Below are positions 35,706 to 46,089 of a stretch of 64,000 bases of DNA, piece by piece (within the stretch, counting starts at the first letter, position 1; every line of letters starts with the position of its first letter). The position numbers were made by a program, and so were the translations under genes. The stretch spans positions 13,921,399-13,985,398 of the forward strand of contig CM059977.1 in the NCBI GenBank assembly GCA_030490835.1, given 5' to 3'. The stretch comes from Annona cherimola. Lineage: Eukaryota > Streptophyta > Magnoliopsida > Magnoliales > Annonaceae. Below the pieces are notes generated by a model. That model ran no database searches and had not been told where the DNA came from. It saw only the letters and a list, made by a program, of their open reading frames with translations.

Positions 35706-36377
35706 TAAGGGTGCAACTTGGGCCGGGTTGAGCCCGAACCTGGTTTTAGGCAGTATTAGAACTTGATTTTTCATAACCCGAACCCAAGGAACCTGATTTG
35801 TAAATATAATATGGTTAGGGTTCAAGTGAACCCGAGCCCGGTTTTCTATTTTATATTTATTATAAAATATATTATATACATATTATTTAAACAATATTTC
35901 TTTATATTCTTCATATTTTATGTTATTATATCTATATTTGAATACATATTTGGCATATTGTAATGTTATTGTAAATAAAGTATATTATTTCATTTATATT
36001 TATTTTTTCTTTCTATCATTCATTTTTACACTTATTAATTTTTTTCTTTATCTTAGTTTTGATGTTAAATTTTTTCTAGAAATATTCTTTACATTACTAT
36101 TTTAAAAAAATATGTAGTTTGATTATATATTATTATGTTTATCTACATAATTTGTTATTATTATTTATTCATATGAAATTTTAAACTTATCACTTTTAAA
36201 TAAATATAAATTCATCAACATAAATTTTAATCCGAAATTCAGTCTGAACTTGATTTTCAAAAATAGAGTTAAGATTCAGGTTTTACAAATAGAGTTAGGA
36301 CTAAGGTTAGAGTTGATGTTTTATAAATAAAATTATGATTAAAGTGAACCCGCGTTTCACGAGCGTCGTTGCACCTT
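35706..36377. mobile_element. Nonautonomous hAT element with 8-bp target duplication
   Basis: Termini TAAGGGTGCAAC and GTTGCACCTT, flanked by GTGCCGAC (35698-35705) and GTGCCGCC (36378-36385), 7 of 8 identical. Subterminal GGGCCGGGTTGAGCCCGAAC and GTGAACCCGCG repeats, AT-rich centre, no transposase ORF. Confidence 0.8.
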
Positions 36378-36385
36378 GTGCCGCC

Positions 36386-38540
36386 GTGATCTCCCGTACA
36401 ACTAACGGACGTCAGCGAAAGAGCTTTGCCGAAAGGAAGAGTGCCCCCGGCCCCCAGCTAGCCGATACGAAAAGTTTCGAAACTCCTCGAGCCATGCTTC
36501 CATCATGACTCGTCCACGTGGAGAGACCATAATCATGCTTTGAGGGCCTCACCTGCCGTAATTTACATTTTACATACCGAAACCCAACACCCTCGCGCCA
36601 CCCGCACTCTCCGAAATGCGAATCGCGCCCCGAGCGAAATCCTACGGTTCTAAGCATTAGCATCATGCAAATGAGATTGTGATTTTTTATTTAAGGAAAA
36701 AAGAAATCACTGTCTCCCTTCACTGGCATGATTATGTACGTGGTTTGGAGTTTTAAAAGTAGCCATGGCTACTTGTAGCGATTTTTGCATCGGCTCCATG
36801 TTCCGCGTTGAAATGTTTTTATAATGATCAATGTGGCACATGGCCCTCCATGCTTTCGTGCAGCGAGCCCATCCTTCAAGCGCGAGCATGCAGTGAAAGG
36901 TCTCCATGCGAGCCATTGCTTGCCGAGCAGAAAGAATCAAATGATTCAGGAAAATAAGAGAAGGCATGATTTCGCAATCCGGCCCGACCGTTACCGTTTC
37001 GTGATTTAGCTTAGGACGACAAAACAGGAAAAAATCTATGAAATGAAACATTGTTGCAGTCAAAGATAGGACACATTTTATTCCGTCCAAAAAAGCTTTT
37101 TGAAGCCAGCATGCTAAGCTAGCTGGATTCAATTGATTTAGGTCGCGGAAAGTCACAAATTCTTTTGTACGGGAGAAGATGGGAGGGTAGCTTTCGCTGT
37201 GATGGGATGAAAATGAACCCAATTTGAATTCTGGCCCCACCAGCCCTCATAACTGGGAGCAATGGAGACAACCTCATCAGATAGTCCTGTCAAGTCATCA
37301 ACGGCTGGAAACCGCATGCAGCACCCCCCATCGGCATGCCGGAACAGTGCACTCGCCTGTTCTTGCAACCATCACTTTCAATTTCGCTGCTAAAAGCTAC
37401 CATGAAAAAAAATCGCTGTTAAAAGCATCCGATGATCGATCGGATCCGTCTATCATCTCAAAAGAATGATTATTCAACACCCCAATTAGCATCAATAAAC
37501 CTATGGCGGCTTTCTTGATTAATCTATCAATGTGAACCGTTGACCATAAATTTTTCTGCTATGATCTCTAGAGAACATCTTGACTAGAGATTTCTGGGAC
37601 CGGAGACGTTTATATTGATTCAAACGCGATGAACGGCTCGGATTCGATACATGTCTGCAAATTGCGTGTTTTTATCAGAATAAGTTTTGGCCGTATTGAA
37701 TTTTGACGCACTGGGCAATCAAGCAACAGGGGCATGTATTGATGGGCATTTTACCAGCGTGATGACTTCCATTTTCAGTGTTTTCAGTGCAGCATGACCA
37801 AAAACAGAGCAAGCTTTCCAACTTTCAACGGTTGTAAGACGTGGGGACAACCATCTACTCCCCTGCTGGGCATGTTGACCGATCAATGTCTCGAAGGTGG
37901 GGACCATCGCATAATCAGACAATCTTTCATGACAGCTTATGATCGGATGGTCGTTAGTGCAACATTCTCATTAGATGCATGTGCGAGGATGCCATTATAC
38001 CCTGGGTATTTTGATTTATTTTATAATATTTAACAACGTATCGCCATCCAGGCCGATCATCAGATGGACCATCTCTTAGATTCCGTAATTCCGCTAATAT
38101 TACGAGCTTAAAGCAGAGACTGTTCCGAAGGTAAGTATCGCCGCGCGTGTTTAGTGCGTGGAGTAGGTGCACTGGAACAAGGGGAAATAGGTCCGAGTGC
38201 GATGGAGCAGGGAAGCACATGCTTCACACGTCGGCTCCGTAATCGAAAGCTGTGCCTTTGCCTTTGTCCAGCACTTCACTCAAGTCCACTCGCGCACACA
38301 ACCACGCCATCCAGCAGCGAGAATAACATCCCAGGAAATCGCCGCGCGCGTGAAATACAGGGTTAAACGGCCGCGCGGTAACCCACGAGTTTGGCCGCTA
38401 TAGAAATCCCAACCGCTCTTCCTCTTTATCTCAGATAAAACATTTCCTTCCTCACAAAATTCATGGACGCACGCACTCAGAAAGCATCGCGCGCGTGAGA
38501 TGATGTCACTCTGGATTTGTCTTCGCGGGAATATGTTCGA
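36386..38540. other. Spacer of higher GC, no gene recognised
   Basis: Base composition is near 45-50 percent GC, unlike the AT-rich flanks. Several chance ORFs exist (the longest 177 codons, minus strand, 36707-37240), but none has a recognisable domain or splice structure. It may hold regulatory sequence for the gene at 38995. Confidence 0.5.
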
Positions 38541-38553
38541 AAGTAAAAGGGCA

Positions 38554-38562
38554 CTATATATG
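38554..38562 (+). promoter_or_regulatory. TATA box of the OCTOPUS-like gene
   Basis: CTATATATG lies about 430 bases upstream of the ATG at 38995, implying a long 5' UTR of roughly 400 bases or a 5' UTR intron. Confidence 0.55.
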
Positions 38563-38994
38563 GGGCAGCTGCAGGCGTTGTTCCTTCCTTGCTTGGATTA
38601 CTCAATGTGTCTGTCATGAGTAAGGAAGCGTAAAGCAGGGGTCTTCTCTTTCTCTGTCTAAGCATTTATATGATTTTCATTCCTGTTCTGCCACCAGACT
38701 AGACTTTGATTCACATTCTCTTTTGTATTGAAATCCAATCTCAGATTCAACGATCCAAATCTCTCCTTCTCTCTGATGTCAGCAGTGCACCTCAAGTTCT
38801 GCTTTTAAAAACGACTATAGCCCTTTTGCCTCCCACTGCTTCGAGCTCCCCCACATACCCACACTCAGGCTCAGCAATTGTCACTACTGCACGAGGTTTT
38901 CTTAGCCAGCTTTTTGTGCTTTGCATCCTTTCAGCCAAAGAAAAAGAAGGATTTGCCCTGAATACCCAACTGCCGAGCCTCTCAAAAAACATCC

Positions 38995-40032
38995 ATGAAA
39001 GACAGAGGCAAAGCCGTTGAGGCCTCCACCTTCTTCTCAGACCAACCTTGTAGGAAACACCCTTCTTCTTCTTCCGTTGGAATTTGCGCCTTCTGCCTGA
39101 AAGACCGCCTCATAAAGCTCGTCTGCTCCGACTGCGGCGAGCAGCGCCTCTCCTCCTGCTCCTGCTCCGACATCTCCTCTTCTTATCGGAATTCGTGCTC
39201 CGTCGAGGTCGGCAGCGTCGGCCGCATCTCATTTCTCATCGAGAATGATTCCGCCGCTGCCTCGGAATCCGCTGGACACCTCTCCAAGTCATCTCTTTTG
39301 TCCATGCTGAACTGGAATCCGAAGCTGCAGTGCGGAGAAAAGCACGAAGCAGCAGCTCTGCTCAAAAGAAACAGCAGCAGCTCTGTTTTCGAGAAAAGGC
39401 GCGACTTTTGGCACCTGGGATGGATCTTTAAGAAGAAAAGGGGGAAGGGTCTTTCTGATTCGAGGTCAGTCTGCGGTTTCGAAGATTCAGAAGGTGATTA
39501 TGGCCCTAGAGACGATGAGAATTTGGAGTCCGGGGATGCTTTTGGGAGCATGAAGATGGGTGGTTTTATGGAGGAAGGAGACAGTTTTGATGGTGATCTG
39601 CTAAACGCTGGCGGTGGTATTGATACCATGAGAAGGGATGGTTTTCTTGAATCGGCTGGCGGTTTTATAGATCTAAAGTTTGGTTTGGACGGGGAGAGGA
39701 ATTCAGAGGCCGTAGACGGTGGTTTTATGGGTGTAAAGATTGGTGGCTTGGGAGGTGAAATGGAAGGTGGCCCGACGGATTTGAAGGTGAGTTTTCCCGA
39801 GGGAACGAAAGGCAGTTTTTCCGGATTGAAGAGCGGCAGTTTTCTGGAAAGAAGCAGCGGTTTCGAAGCCAGCCTTCGAAATTTCAGAAGCGGAAGCGGG
39901 TCGTGCAGGATAAGAGTGAACGAAGACGTGGGGGTTCTGTCAAGTAGCAAAAAAGGATCAAAGGTTTGGAAGTGGATTTTCAGGAGTTCGAGTGCGAGGA
40001 ATTCGGTCGAGAGGAGGAATGCTGGCGAGTGA
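38995..40032 (+). CDS. OCTOPUS-like / DUF740 family protein, single exon
   Basis: 345 aa, intronless. The N-terminal CRKHPSSSSVGICAFCLKDR-LIKLVCSDCGEQRLSSCSCSD (residues about 19-60) is the Cys/His signature of the plant OCTOPUS/DUF740 (UPF0503) group, which includes membrane-associated phloem polarity proteins. Next come a Ser-rich linker, a basic WHLGWIFKKKRGKG segment (about 142-155) and a Gly-rich region (about 185-310) of loose repeats built on GGF/GSF-x-x-LK. The C-terminus is GSKVWKWIFRSSSARNS, the Trp/basic motif typical of this group. It is shorter than OCTOPUS itself, so it is an OCTOPUS-like relative. Specific function is unknown. The start is the first ATG, and a Kozak-like AACATCCATGA context precedes it. 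Confidence 0.85.
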   Translation: MKDRGKAVEASTFFSDQPCRKHPSSSSVGICAFCLKDRLIKLVCSDCGEQRLSSCSCSDISSSYRNSCSVEVGSVGRISFLIENDSAAASESAGHLSKSSLLSMLNWNPKLQCGEKHEAAALLKRNSSSSVFEKRRDFWHLGWIFKKKRGKGLSDSRSVCGFEDSEGDYGPRDDENLESGDAFGSMKMGGFMEEGDSFDGDLLNAGGGIDTMRRDGFLESAGGFIDLKFGLDGERNSEAVDGGFMGVKIGGLGGEMEGGPTDLKVSFPEGTKGSFSGLKSGSFLERSSGFEASLRNFRSGSGSCRIRVNEDVGVLSSSKKGSKVWKWIFRSSSARNSVERRNAGE

Positions 40033-40049
40033 TTGCGAAGGGGAGAGTC

Positions 40050-41300
40050 GTGGGTTGTGTTCTTTTCACGGTTCATGCGTGTTGGTCTGTCTTTAGTTGG
40101 AAACTTGGAATTTCATCTTCTCACTGCATGCAATTGATGAATGAAATCTCCTTGAATTTTGGAAGAAGGCTGTCCTCCCCCTCCGCTCCTGTAGTTGTAG
40201 TCCGTCTTAGTACACGAGGTTGTATATTTGTTACTTGTTAGTTGTATCATACATATATTTCTACGCATACTCGCATAGTTTGTGCGCCTTTCATCGCAAT
40301 TTCCACGTCCTCATGCCCATTAAGATTTTTCTACTCAATCTGGGCTGTGTCACCTGTGGAAACCTGACGTCAGTGACGCAGTCCATTTCGAGATCGGCTA
40401 GATAGGCCAAGAATTCTCACAAAATGGGCTTTCGGAGAATTGTAATTTGGATACTGGTGAGTACAGATTACAGAATAAACCAATCAACGATGTAGTGACG
40501 ACGTTAGCAAAAAGAAAACAATGCTAGATCTAGTTAGTAATTAAGGGAGCTATAAGATTAAGGCCTGTTTGACCCCAATGAATTATAATCCTATAAACAC
40601 GCCTAAAAGCGATTTTTCTACGCTTTTCTTTTTGCTTTTCTCGTTCATATGTTGATGAGTTAAGGATGGGATGAAATCCCCCAAAGTAATTTTCTTATTT
40701 CAAAAATATAATAAGTTATTTTTTTCTATTTTACGTATTACTTTTTTAGTCAACATTCAAATTTTTGCATTGTTAAGCTGAGTTTGGGAAGTAATAAAAC
40801 TTGTAAAGTTTTTTTAGGAAACTGTAAAACTTTAGTGATGTTTTTTAGACATAAAAACATTCAGTGTTTAATAATAGGCCAACTGCAGCCATTGTCGGCA
40901 CTGGTCCAGCGGGTGCATTAAATGCATCGTGAATCGAAAATTTGACATGTGCGAGTGGACGCATTTGTGCCATTGACAGGTCCGGAAATGCAACAGTCGA
41001 TGGTGAAGTGAAAAATCGGCACATTGAAATGACGTGTTTTCTCAAATGCATCCACGAGTTGAAAAATTTTACTGGAATTTTTGAGTTTTGCCGTTTTTTA
41101 AGGAAATTTATACTATAAATCCTTTAATTATGCATATTAGTATTTTGAACTTCGAAGTTTATGTATTAGCCTTTTTTTACCTTTGCATATTTGGGAGCGT
41201 TTCTATGAATCTCCCTCCATATAACTCATTCTATTTTTAAAATCTTGATAGTTGATGTAAAATTCACTCAATCTATTGTGTTTAATATCATTTATAGTAT
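40050..41300. other. 3' UTR and AT-rich spacer, no gene seen
   Basis: The likely 3' UTR of the OCTOPUS-like gene runs to about 40260. An M1-like fragment (GAGTTTGGGAAGTAATAAAA, near 40780) follows, then low-complexity DNA. Confidence 0.5.
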
Positions 41301-41319
41301 TCTAAAAATCTTTTATTTT

Positions 41320-41735
41320 TTTACTTTTACTGTATATGGGTCTCATCTATAAAAGTATTTTTTTAATGTCACGTATATGGGTTCCCTTTAAAAAAAATAT
41401 AAAATCAACGTAATGAAATAGTTTAATATTAAAATATCAACTTTAAAGTAGTTTTTTCAACATCTAAACGATCTAAAATATCAATAATATGTGGATAAAT
41501 GATCCTAAAAAATATTATTATATTTTAATATATATGTGAATGGGTCTAAGTATTTTTTCTAATTTACATATAAATGCGTCTATTTTTGAGCAAATGTGGC
41601 CAATACACGTAGTGGATTTGGATGAAACTTGGTCTTTTAGTTAAAAAATAATGTTAAATACAATAAATTAATTGATTTTTTTATCAAATATTAAAATATC
41701 AAAATCTAAAAAATAGAGAGATTTACACGAAATCA
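41320..41735. repeat. Dispersed AT-rich repeat (D1 family), copy 1
   Basis: Shares AAATATCAA-TTTAAA-TAGT, TTTTCAACATCTAAA, ATATGTGGATAAATGAT, TAATTTACATATAAATGCGT and GATGAAACTTGGTCTTTTAG with 43430-44860 and 63165-63955. A coding function is excluded by its composition. Confidence 0.65.
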
Positions 41736-42369
41736 CTGCGTGCCCATTGCATATTAAACCTTCTCCTCCTATGCCATTACAAAAGCTCTGTCAGGTTATC
41801 TGGCTACATAAGTATGTTTTTGAAAATGACGAATTTAACTTCACTTTCCCTACAACCTGCAGCACGAGATTTCCATCATCCAGGACTAGATCTTCGACCA
41901 TCCGCACCACCAATCATGAATTGGAGTCGCAACCTACTGCTTTCCATACCTGTGTTGGGGTTCATGATTGTGCACAAATGGTAATGATGGATGAATTTGC
42001 TAGCTCGTGGATGAAGAATTGTGGAGGCTGGACAGTTGGATGGCAAGAGGGAAGACGATGGGTTCTTGCTGCAATTAGCTATTAGAGAAGATAGAGATTA
42101 GATTTGTTGGGTAAGCAACTAGGAAAGATGATGATGGGAAAGGAGAGTTTTGGTAGAAATATGGAGTTTTCGTCTTTTGATTATTGCTAAAGGTTTTTTG
42201 AAATTCAGACTGAATTTAGGGGGAAGACCGGTGAGACGAAAATCTGGAATTCGGGCAAAATTGATGAGGCGGAAATTTGGAATTTGACAAATCATCTGAA
42301 AATCTTCAAATCCGCTGAGCTCACATAGATGCTTGAAGCTTACCGAATTTTTTAGGGGAGATGATCTCA

Positions 42370-42520
42370 CCACCGACTGCGATTTTCCATGGTGAATTTG
42401 ACATTGGCTACCTTCTTAGCCTGTTCAACAGACATGAACCTCGCAAAAGCGAAACCTTTTATTCTGATTTGTTTGATGTTCTTGTTCGGGTATGTACAAA
42501 AATAAAAATCTGTAGATCAA
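42370..42520 (-). pseudogene. RNA-recognition-motif (RRM) relic
   Basis: The minus strand reads IRIKGFAFARFMSVEQAKKV-ANVKFTMENRSRW then stop. KGFAFARF is a good RNP1 motif and the following helix (S-EQAKKVA) is RRM-like. Only half the domain is present. An ATG-led segment upstream on the same strand (MAMAQAQNLCRLVFQSN, about 42797) might be a decayed first exon. Confidence 0.4.
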
Positions 42521-43621
42521 TTCCAAATTCTGTCGGCAAATAGAAAATCACGAAAATATTAATTCCAATTTGGGAGATGCAAACGGTAATGAATTTTTTG
42601 ACAAAACAATGGCATGCAATCGGATCTAGCCATGCCATGCAACACTGGTTTTGATAGCGTTATCACCGCGACAAATGGGTTTTCACCCAATTGACAATGA
42701 CGAAGAGACAAGAGGGCGGTGGGCGTGACGAGGACCAGTTAATGGTGGTGTTGTTAGATTGAAACACTAGGCGACAAAGATTTTGAGCTTGGGCCATTGC
42801 CATAGGAGGATTGAGATTGATTTCAGAACAGAGACTAAGAACTAAGTGCTTCTATGGTCATCGTGGATTTCGCTCGTGAGTATTTACTTCTAATTTTCAC
42901 ATGTATGTTGGCCGGAGAAAATGAAGAAGGATTTGATGCCGGTATTGATTTTAATATTTTATCCGCATCTGTGGGTATTTTTGTCATCATGGACAGCTGC
43001 ATGGAACTTTAGTGACGGCGTAAAAGAAGAGGTTTAATGCACGAAAGTTGAAACTTATCGCGGCTAAAAATGCTAATATGCAAACTTTAGGATCAAAATG
43101 TCAATACACATAGTTGGAAGGTTCGTAACGCAAACTTTCCTCAATTATCAATAGTAATCTCAATGACTTCATTGATTTGTAAGAATTTCTGACTACTCTT
43201 ACAGCAGGATATGATATGTAAAATCCGATTGATAGATTAAACTTTTGCATCAATAATTAATATTTATAAAAATGAGAGGTACATCAAATTAATTTTATGC
43301 AACCCGGTTGCATGGAAATAAAACCGATTTGAGCTCAAAATTTATGAAACTCTTCCTCATTTTTAATATTTTAATAGTTAATGAATTTAACATAATTTAT
43401 ATTCATCACTAAAATCTATTTTTTGATTAGCCACTAAAATCTTTTTTTACTATCATTATATATAAATCTCATTTATGAATGTGTAAAATTAATATAATAA
43501 AGTAATTTTAGTACTAAATATTAATTTTAAAATAATATTTTTAACATCTAAATCATATAAAATACTGCTGCTGTATGGATAAATAATTTTACAAAGTATT
43601 ATTATATTCAAATCTCATTTA

Positions 43622-44098
43622 TTGCTGCTCAGGGGTGGAGGAGGAAGGGAAAGATGGGGGCCCTGCTCATGGAAGCCCAAGCTTTTCTCTTCGGTGCCAA
43701 GTGGGCTTCCCAGCTGGTGTATCGAGAAATACATATTGAGTCTGACTCTCTCCTTTTGTGTAACTTCTTGGTTGGAGAGGACCTAACTCGTGCTCCGGCG
43801 GGGATCCTTATTCAAGAGATCAAGGCATTTATCTCCGGAAATCCCCATATTTTTGTCTGTCATGTATTGAGGCAGGGAAATGCTGTCGCTCATGCCTTAG
43901 CAGATTTGATGTCTATTTCTGCTCATGATCACCAATCTTGGTGGGGAAACCCCCCCCCCCCCCCCCCAAGCCATTTTTGGAAAAATTTGTACAGACAATT
44001 TTTTTGGTAATGCTATTTCTGGATCACTCAATCCCGGCTCCCCCCATATTGTGAGGGGACCGGGATAGGGGAGCTTTCCAGTTCATCAAAAAAAAAAA
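43622..44098 (+). mobile_element. 5'-truncated LINE with RNase H domain and poly(A)
   Basis: Open frame 43654-44010 encodes a plant non-LTR RNase H (RVT_3-type): MEAQAFLFGAKWASQL, EIHIESDSLLLCNFL, HVLRQGNAVAHALADL. The SD and H-VAHALA positions match the RNase H active-site region. It ends with a UTR and GTTCATCAAAAAAAAAAAA. A run of 17 C encodes a poly-Pro stretch. The reverse transcriptase is missing, so it is a dead 3' fragment. Confidence 0.85.
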
Positions 44099-44207
44099 AT
44101 GCATGAGTGAATAGATATAAGCAATTTTTTCTAATTTGCACACAATATATATATATTTTCAGCAAATGTAACTCATGCATCTATTTCATTTAGATGAAAT
44201 TTAGCCT

Positions 44208-44725
44208 AGGGGTATAAATCGAGTCAAGTTAACTTGGGTCATAATCTTTTCAATCATAACTATATATATAAATTATTAATCCAACCCCACAATCAATTTT
44301 ATTTTTCAAACTTCGGCCCAACCCTAAACTGATATAATAAATTTTGTTCAGATTACAAATTGGGTTAGTAAATATACAATATTTCAAAAGATTTTTCTTA
44401 ATGAAATATATTTTAAAACATAAATTTACATAAAAGAATAAAAAATTAATCCTTTAATCATTTTTATGAATTATATGGTAATATAATTTTCTAGTAATTT
44501 TATTTCAAAGTAATGATGTTTAGTCAATGCCTATGTATTATTATGCATGATTATTTTCACATAAAATGGGATTAGGTTGGGTTGACAATCAGTTATCTCA
44601 AATCAACCCACTTTTAAAATGGGATCGGTTCAAATTAAATTATATAATCTATTTTTTTCCAAATTGCTGAACCCTAATATACAGTTGGATTAATTGGGTT
44701 CGGGTTAAGACCATTTTTATTTACA
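44208..44725. mobile_element. Probable hAT-like element, ends degraded
   Basis: Starts TAGGGGTATAAATCGAGTCA and ends TTTTATTTACACCTC, an imperfect inverted match. Subterminal GGGTTGGGTTGACAA and GGGTTCGGGTTAAG repeats resemble the other hAT elements here. The flanks AAATTTAG and AAATTTGA are only a partial 8-bp match. Confidence 0.4.
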
Positions 44726-44869
44726 CCTCAAATTTGATTTATTAGCTAAACAAATAATTTTAAATATAATTAATAAATTAAATTTCGAATCAATAATTAA
44801 TATCTTAAAAAAATTGAGGGAGTTAAGTAAAACCATTTCTATATAACCCTTGAAGCGGACCGCTATGGC

Positions 44870-45330
44870 TCGTCGACGCACTAGTTATTTCATTTACTGA
44901 CACTTTTGATACTTGATCAGCGTTGCTGCCCATCCGCGTTCCGCAAGGGTCCATGACTAGCAACTCGTTACGCGGCTTTCGGTCTACCGGGGCTGGATCG
45001 GCCCAAGCTGAGCTGACATGAGCTCTTCTAATCATACGTGCGTGCCCCACGGAGCTGGAGACTTGTCCCTCTTAGGCGCCATTAGTTCACCGACAAGCCA
45101 TAGCCATACTTGACCATTTTTCTTAGAAGGTGGTAACCACCAAAATGCCGCCCGTCATCATGCATCCATCCAAACTGTCTTCAATAAGCGGTGACCGCTG
45201 CTATGATACATCTTCTAATGATCGGGCCAGTAAGATTAGTCAATCGTCCGACTCTAGAATGTGAACCATTAAATAACATCCTTCTTGGATGTCGATCAGA
45301 TAAATTCGTAATCAACTCTTTACTTTTTTG
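44870..45330. other. Spacer of higher GC, no gene recognised
   Basis: A minus-strand ORF (44823-45050) shows no recognisable family. No repeat identified. Confidence 0.4.
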
Positions 45331-45339
45331 ACATTTTAG

Positions 45340-45880
45340 GTTTGTTTGGTAATGAATAAAACTTTTGATGCAAAGTTTTAAAGAGTAAAAGTTGTCAAAT
45401 AATATGATATGATAGATGTAATGTTGAGTAGTAAAGAGGATAAAGTTAATGATGTATTTGGTAATGAATAAAACTTTTGATGAAAGATTTTGAAAAGTAA
45501 AAATTGTCAAATGATGTGATATAGTAAGGATAATGATCAGTAGTTAAAAAGATAAAGTTAAAATAGATAGGTTAGTTATGTGGATAGTTGTGTAGAAATG
45601 ATTGAAAAGTATGATAGTTATATAGGAAAGTGTGAAAAATAATTAAAAAATATGATAATTGTGGAGAGTAAAAAGTTTTAGATTGAAAAACTTTAACTTG
45701 ACATTTTCTATCAATGACCAAACACATCGTAAAATATATAGATTAGTTGTATGGATAGTTGTGTAGAAATGATTGAAAAATAGGATAATTGTATAGGATA
45801 ATATGAAAAAATAATTAAAAAATACGATAATTGTGGAGAGTGAAATGATCAACCTACATTTTCTATCAATTGAGAGACGT
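45340..45880 (+). mobile_element. Older M1 MITE split by a younger M1 copy
   Basis: Left half 45340-45449 (TTTGTTTGGTAATGAATAAA ... GAGGATAAAGTTAA) and right half 45730-45880 (AAAATATATAGATTAGTTGT ... GTGGAGAGTGAAATG) join at TTAA exactly as the continuous family sequence does. Confidence 0.85.
45450..45729 (+). mobile_element. M1 MITE inserted into an older M1 MITE, TAA target duplication
   Basis: TGATGTATTTGG to CCAAACACATCG, flanked by TAA (45447-45449, 45730-45732). The empty site is visible in other copies (AAAGTTAAAATAGATAGGTT), which proves the 3-bp duplication. Confidence 0.9.
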
Positions 45881-46089
45881 AAAAAAAACTCTCTATTTCT
45901 TCAACAGCACGTATTGGTTGCGTGGCCACTTTTTTTAGGTGAAATCTACGGCCAAAACTCACGGTTGGCACCGCCACGTGTATCTGGGAAGAAGGGAACC
46001 ATCCAGAGAGCGGAGAAGAGGTTCCGGGGTTGGGTTTCTCTCATCTCACTTGAAATCTCTATTTTCCGTCTGCTTCGAAGAAAGTAAAG

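Larger units (their letters stand above)
43430..44860. repeat. D1 dispersed repeat, copy 2, split by two insertions
   Basis: D1 sequence runs 43430-43621, is interrupted by the LINE fragment (43622-44098), resumes about 44100-44205, is interrupted by hAT-like sequence (about 44208-44720), and resumes to about 44860 with ACCATTTCTATATAACCCTT, matching 63733 (TTCCATTTCTATATAACTTG). Confidence 0.5.

Noticed and set aside
36707..37240. 177-codon minus-strand ORF
   Set aside because: No recognisable domain, no promoter or splice context, and overlapping ORFs on the other strand; best explained by local base composition.
39498..40076. 192-codon antisense ORF in the OCTOPUS-like gene
   Set aside because: It is antisense to a clearly coding frame; its Pro/Ser-rich product mirrors the Gly/Phe repeats.
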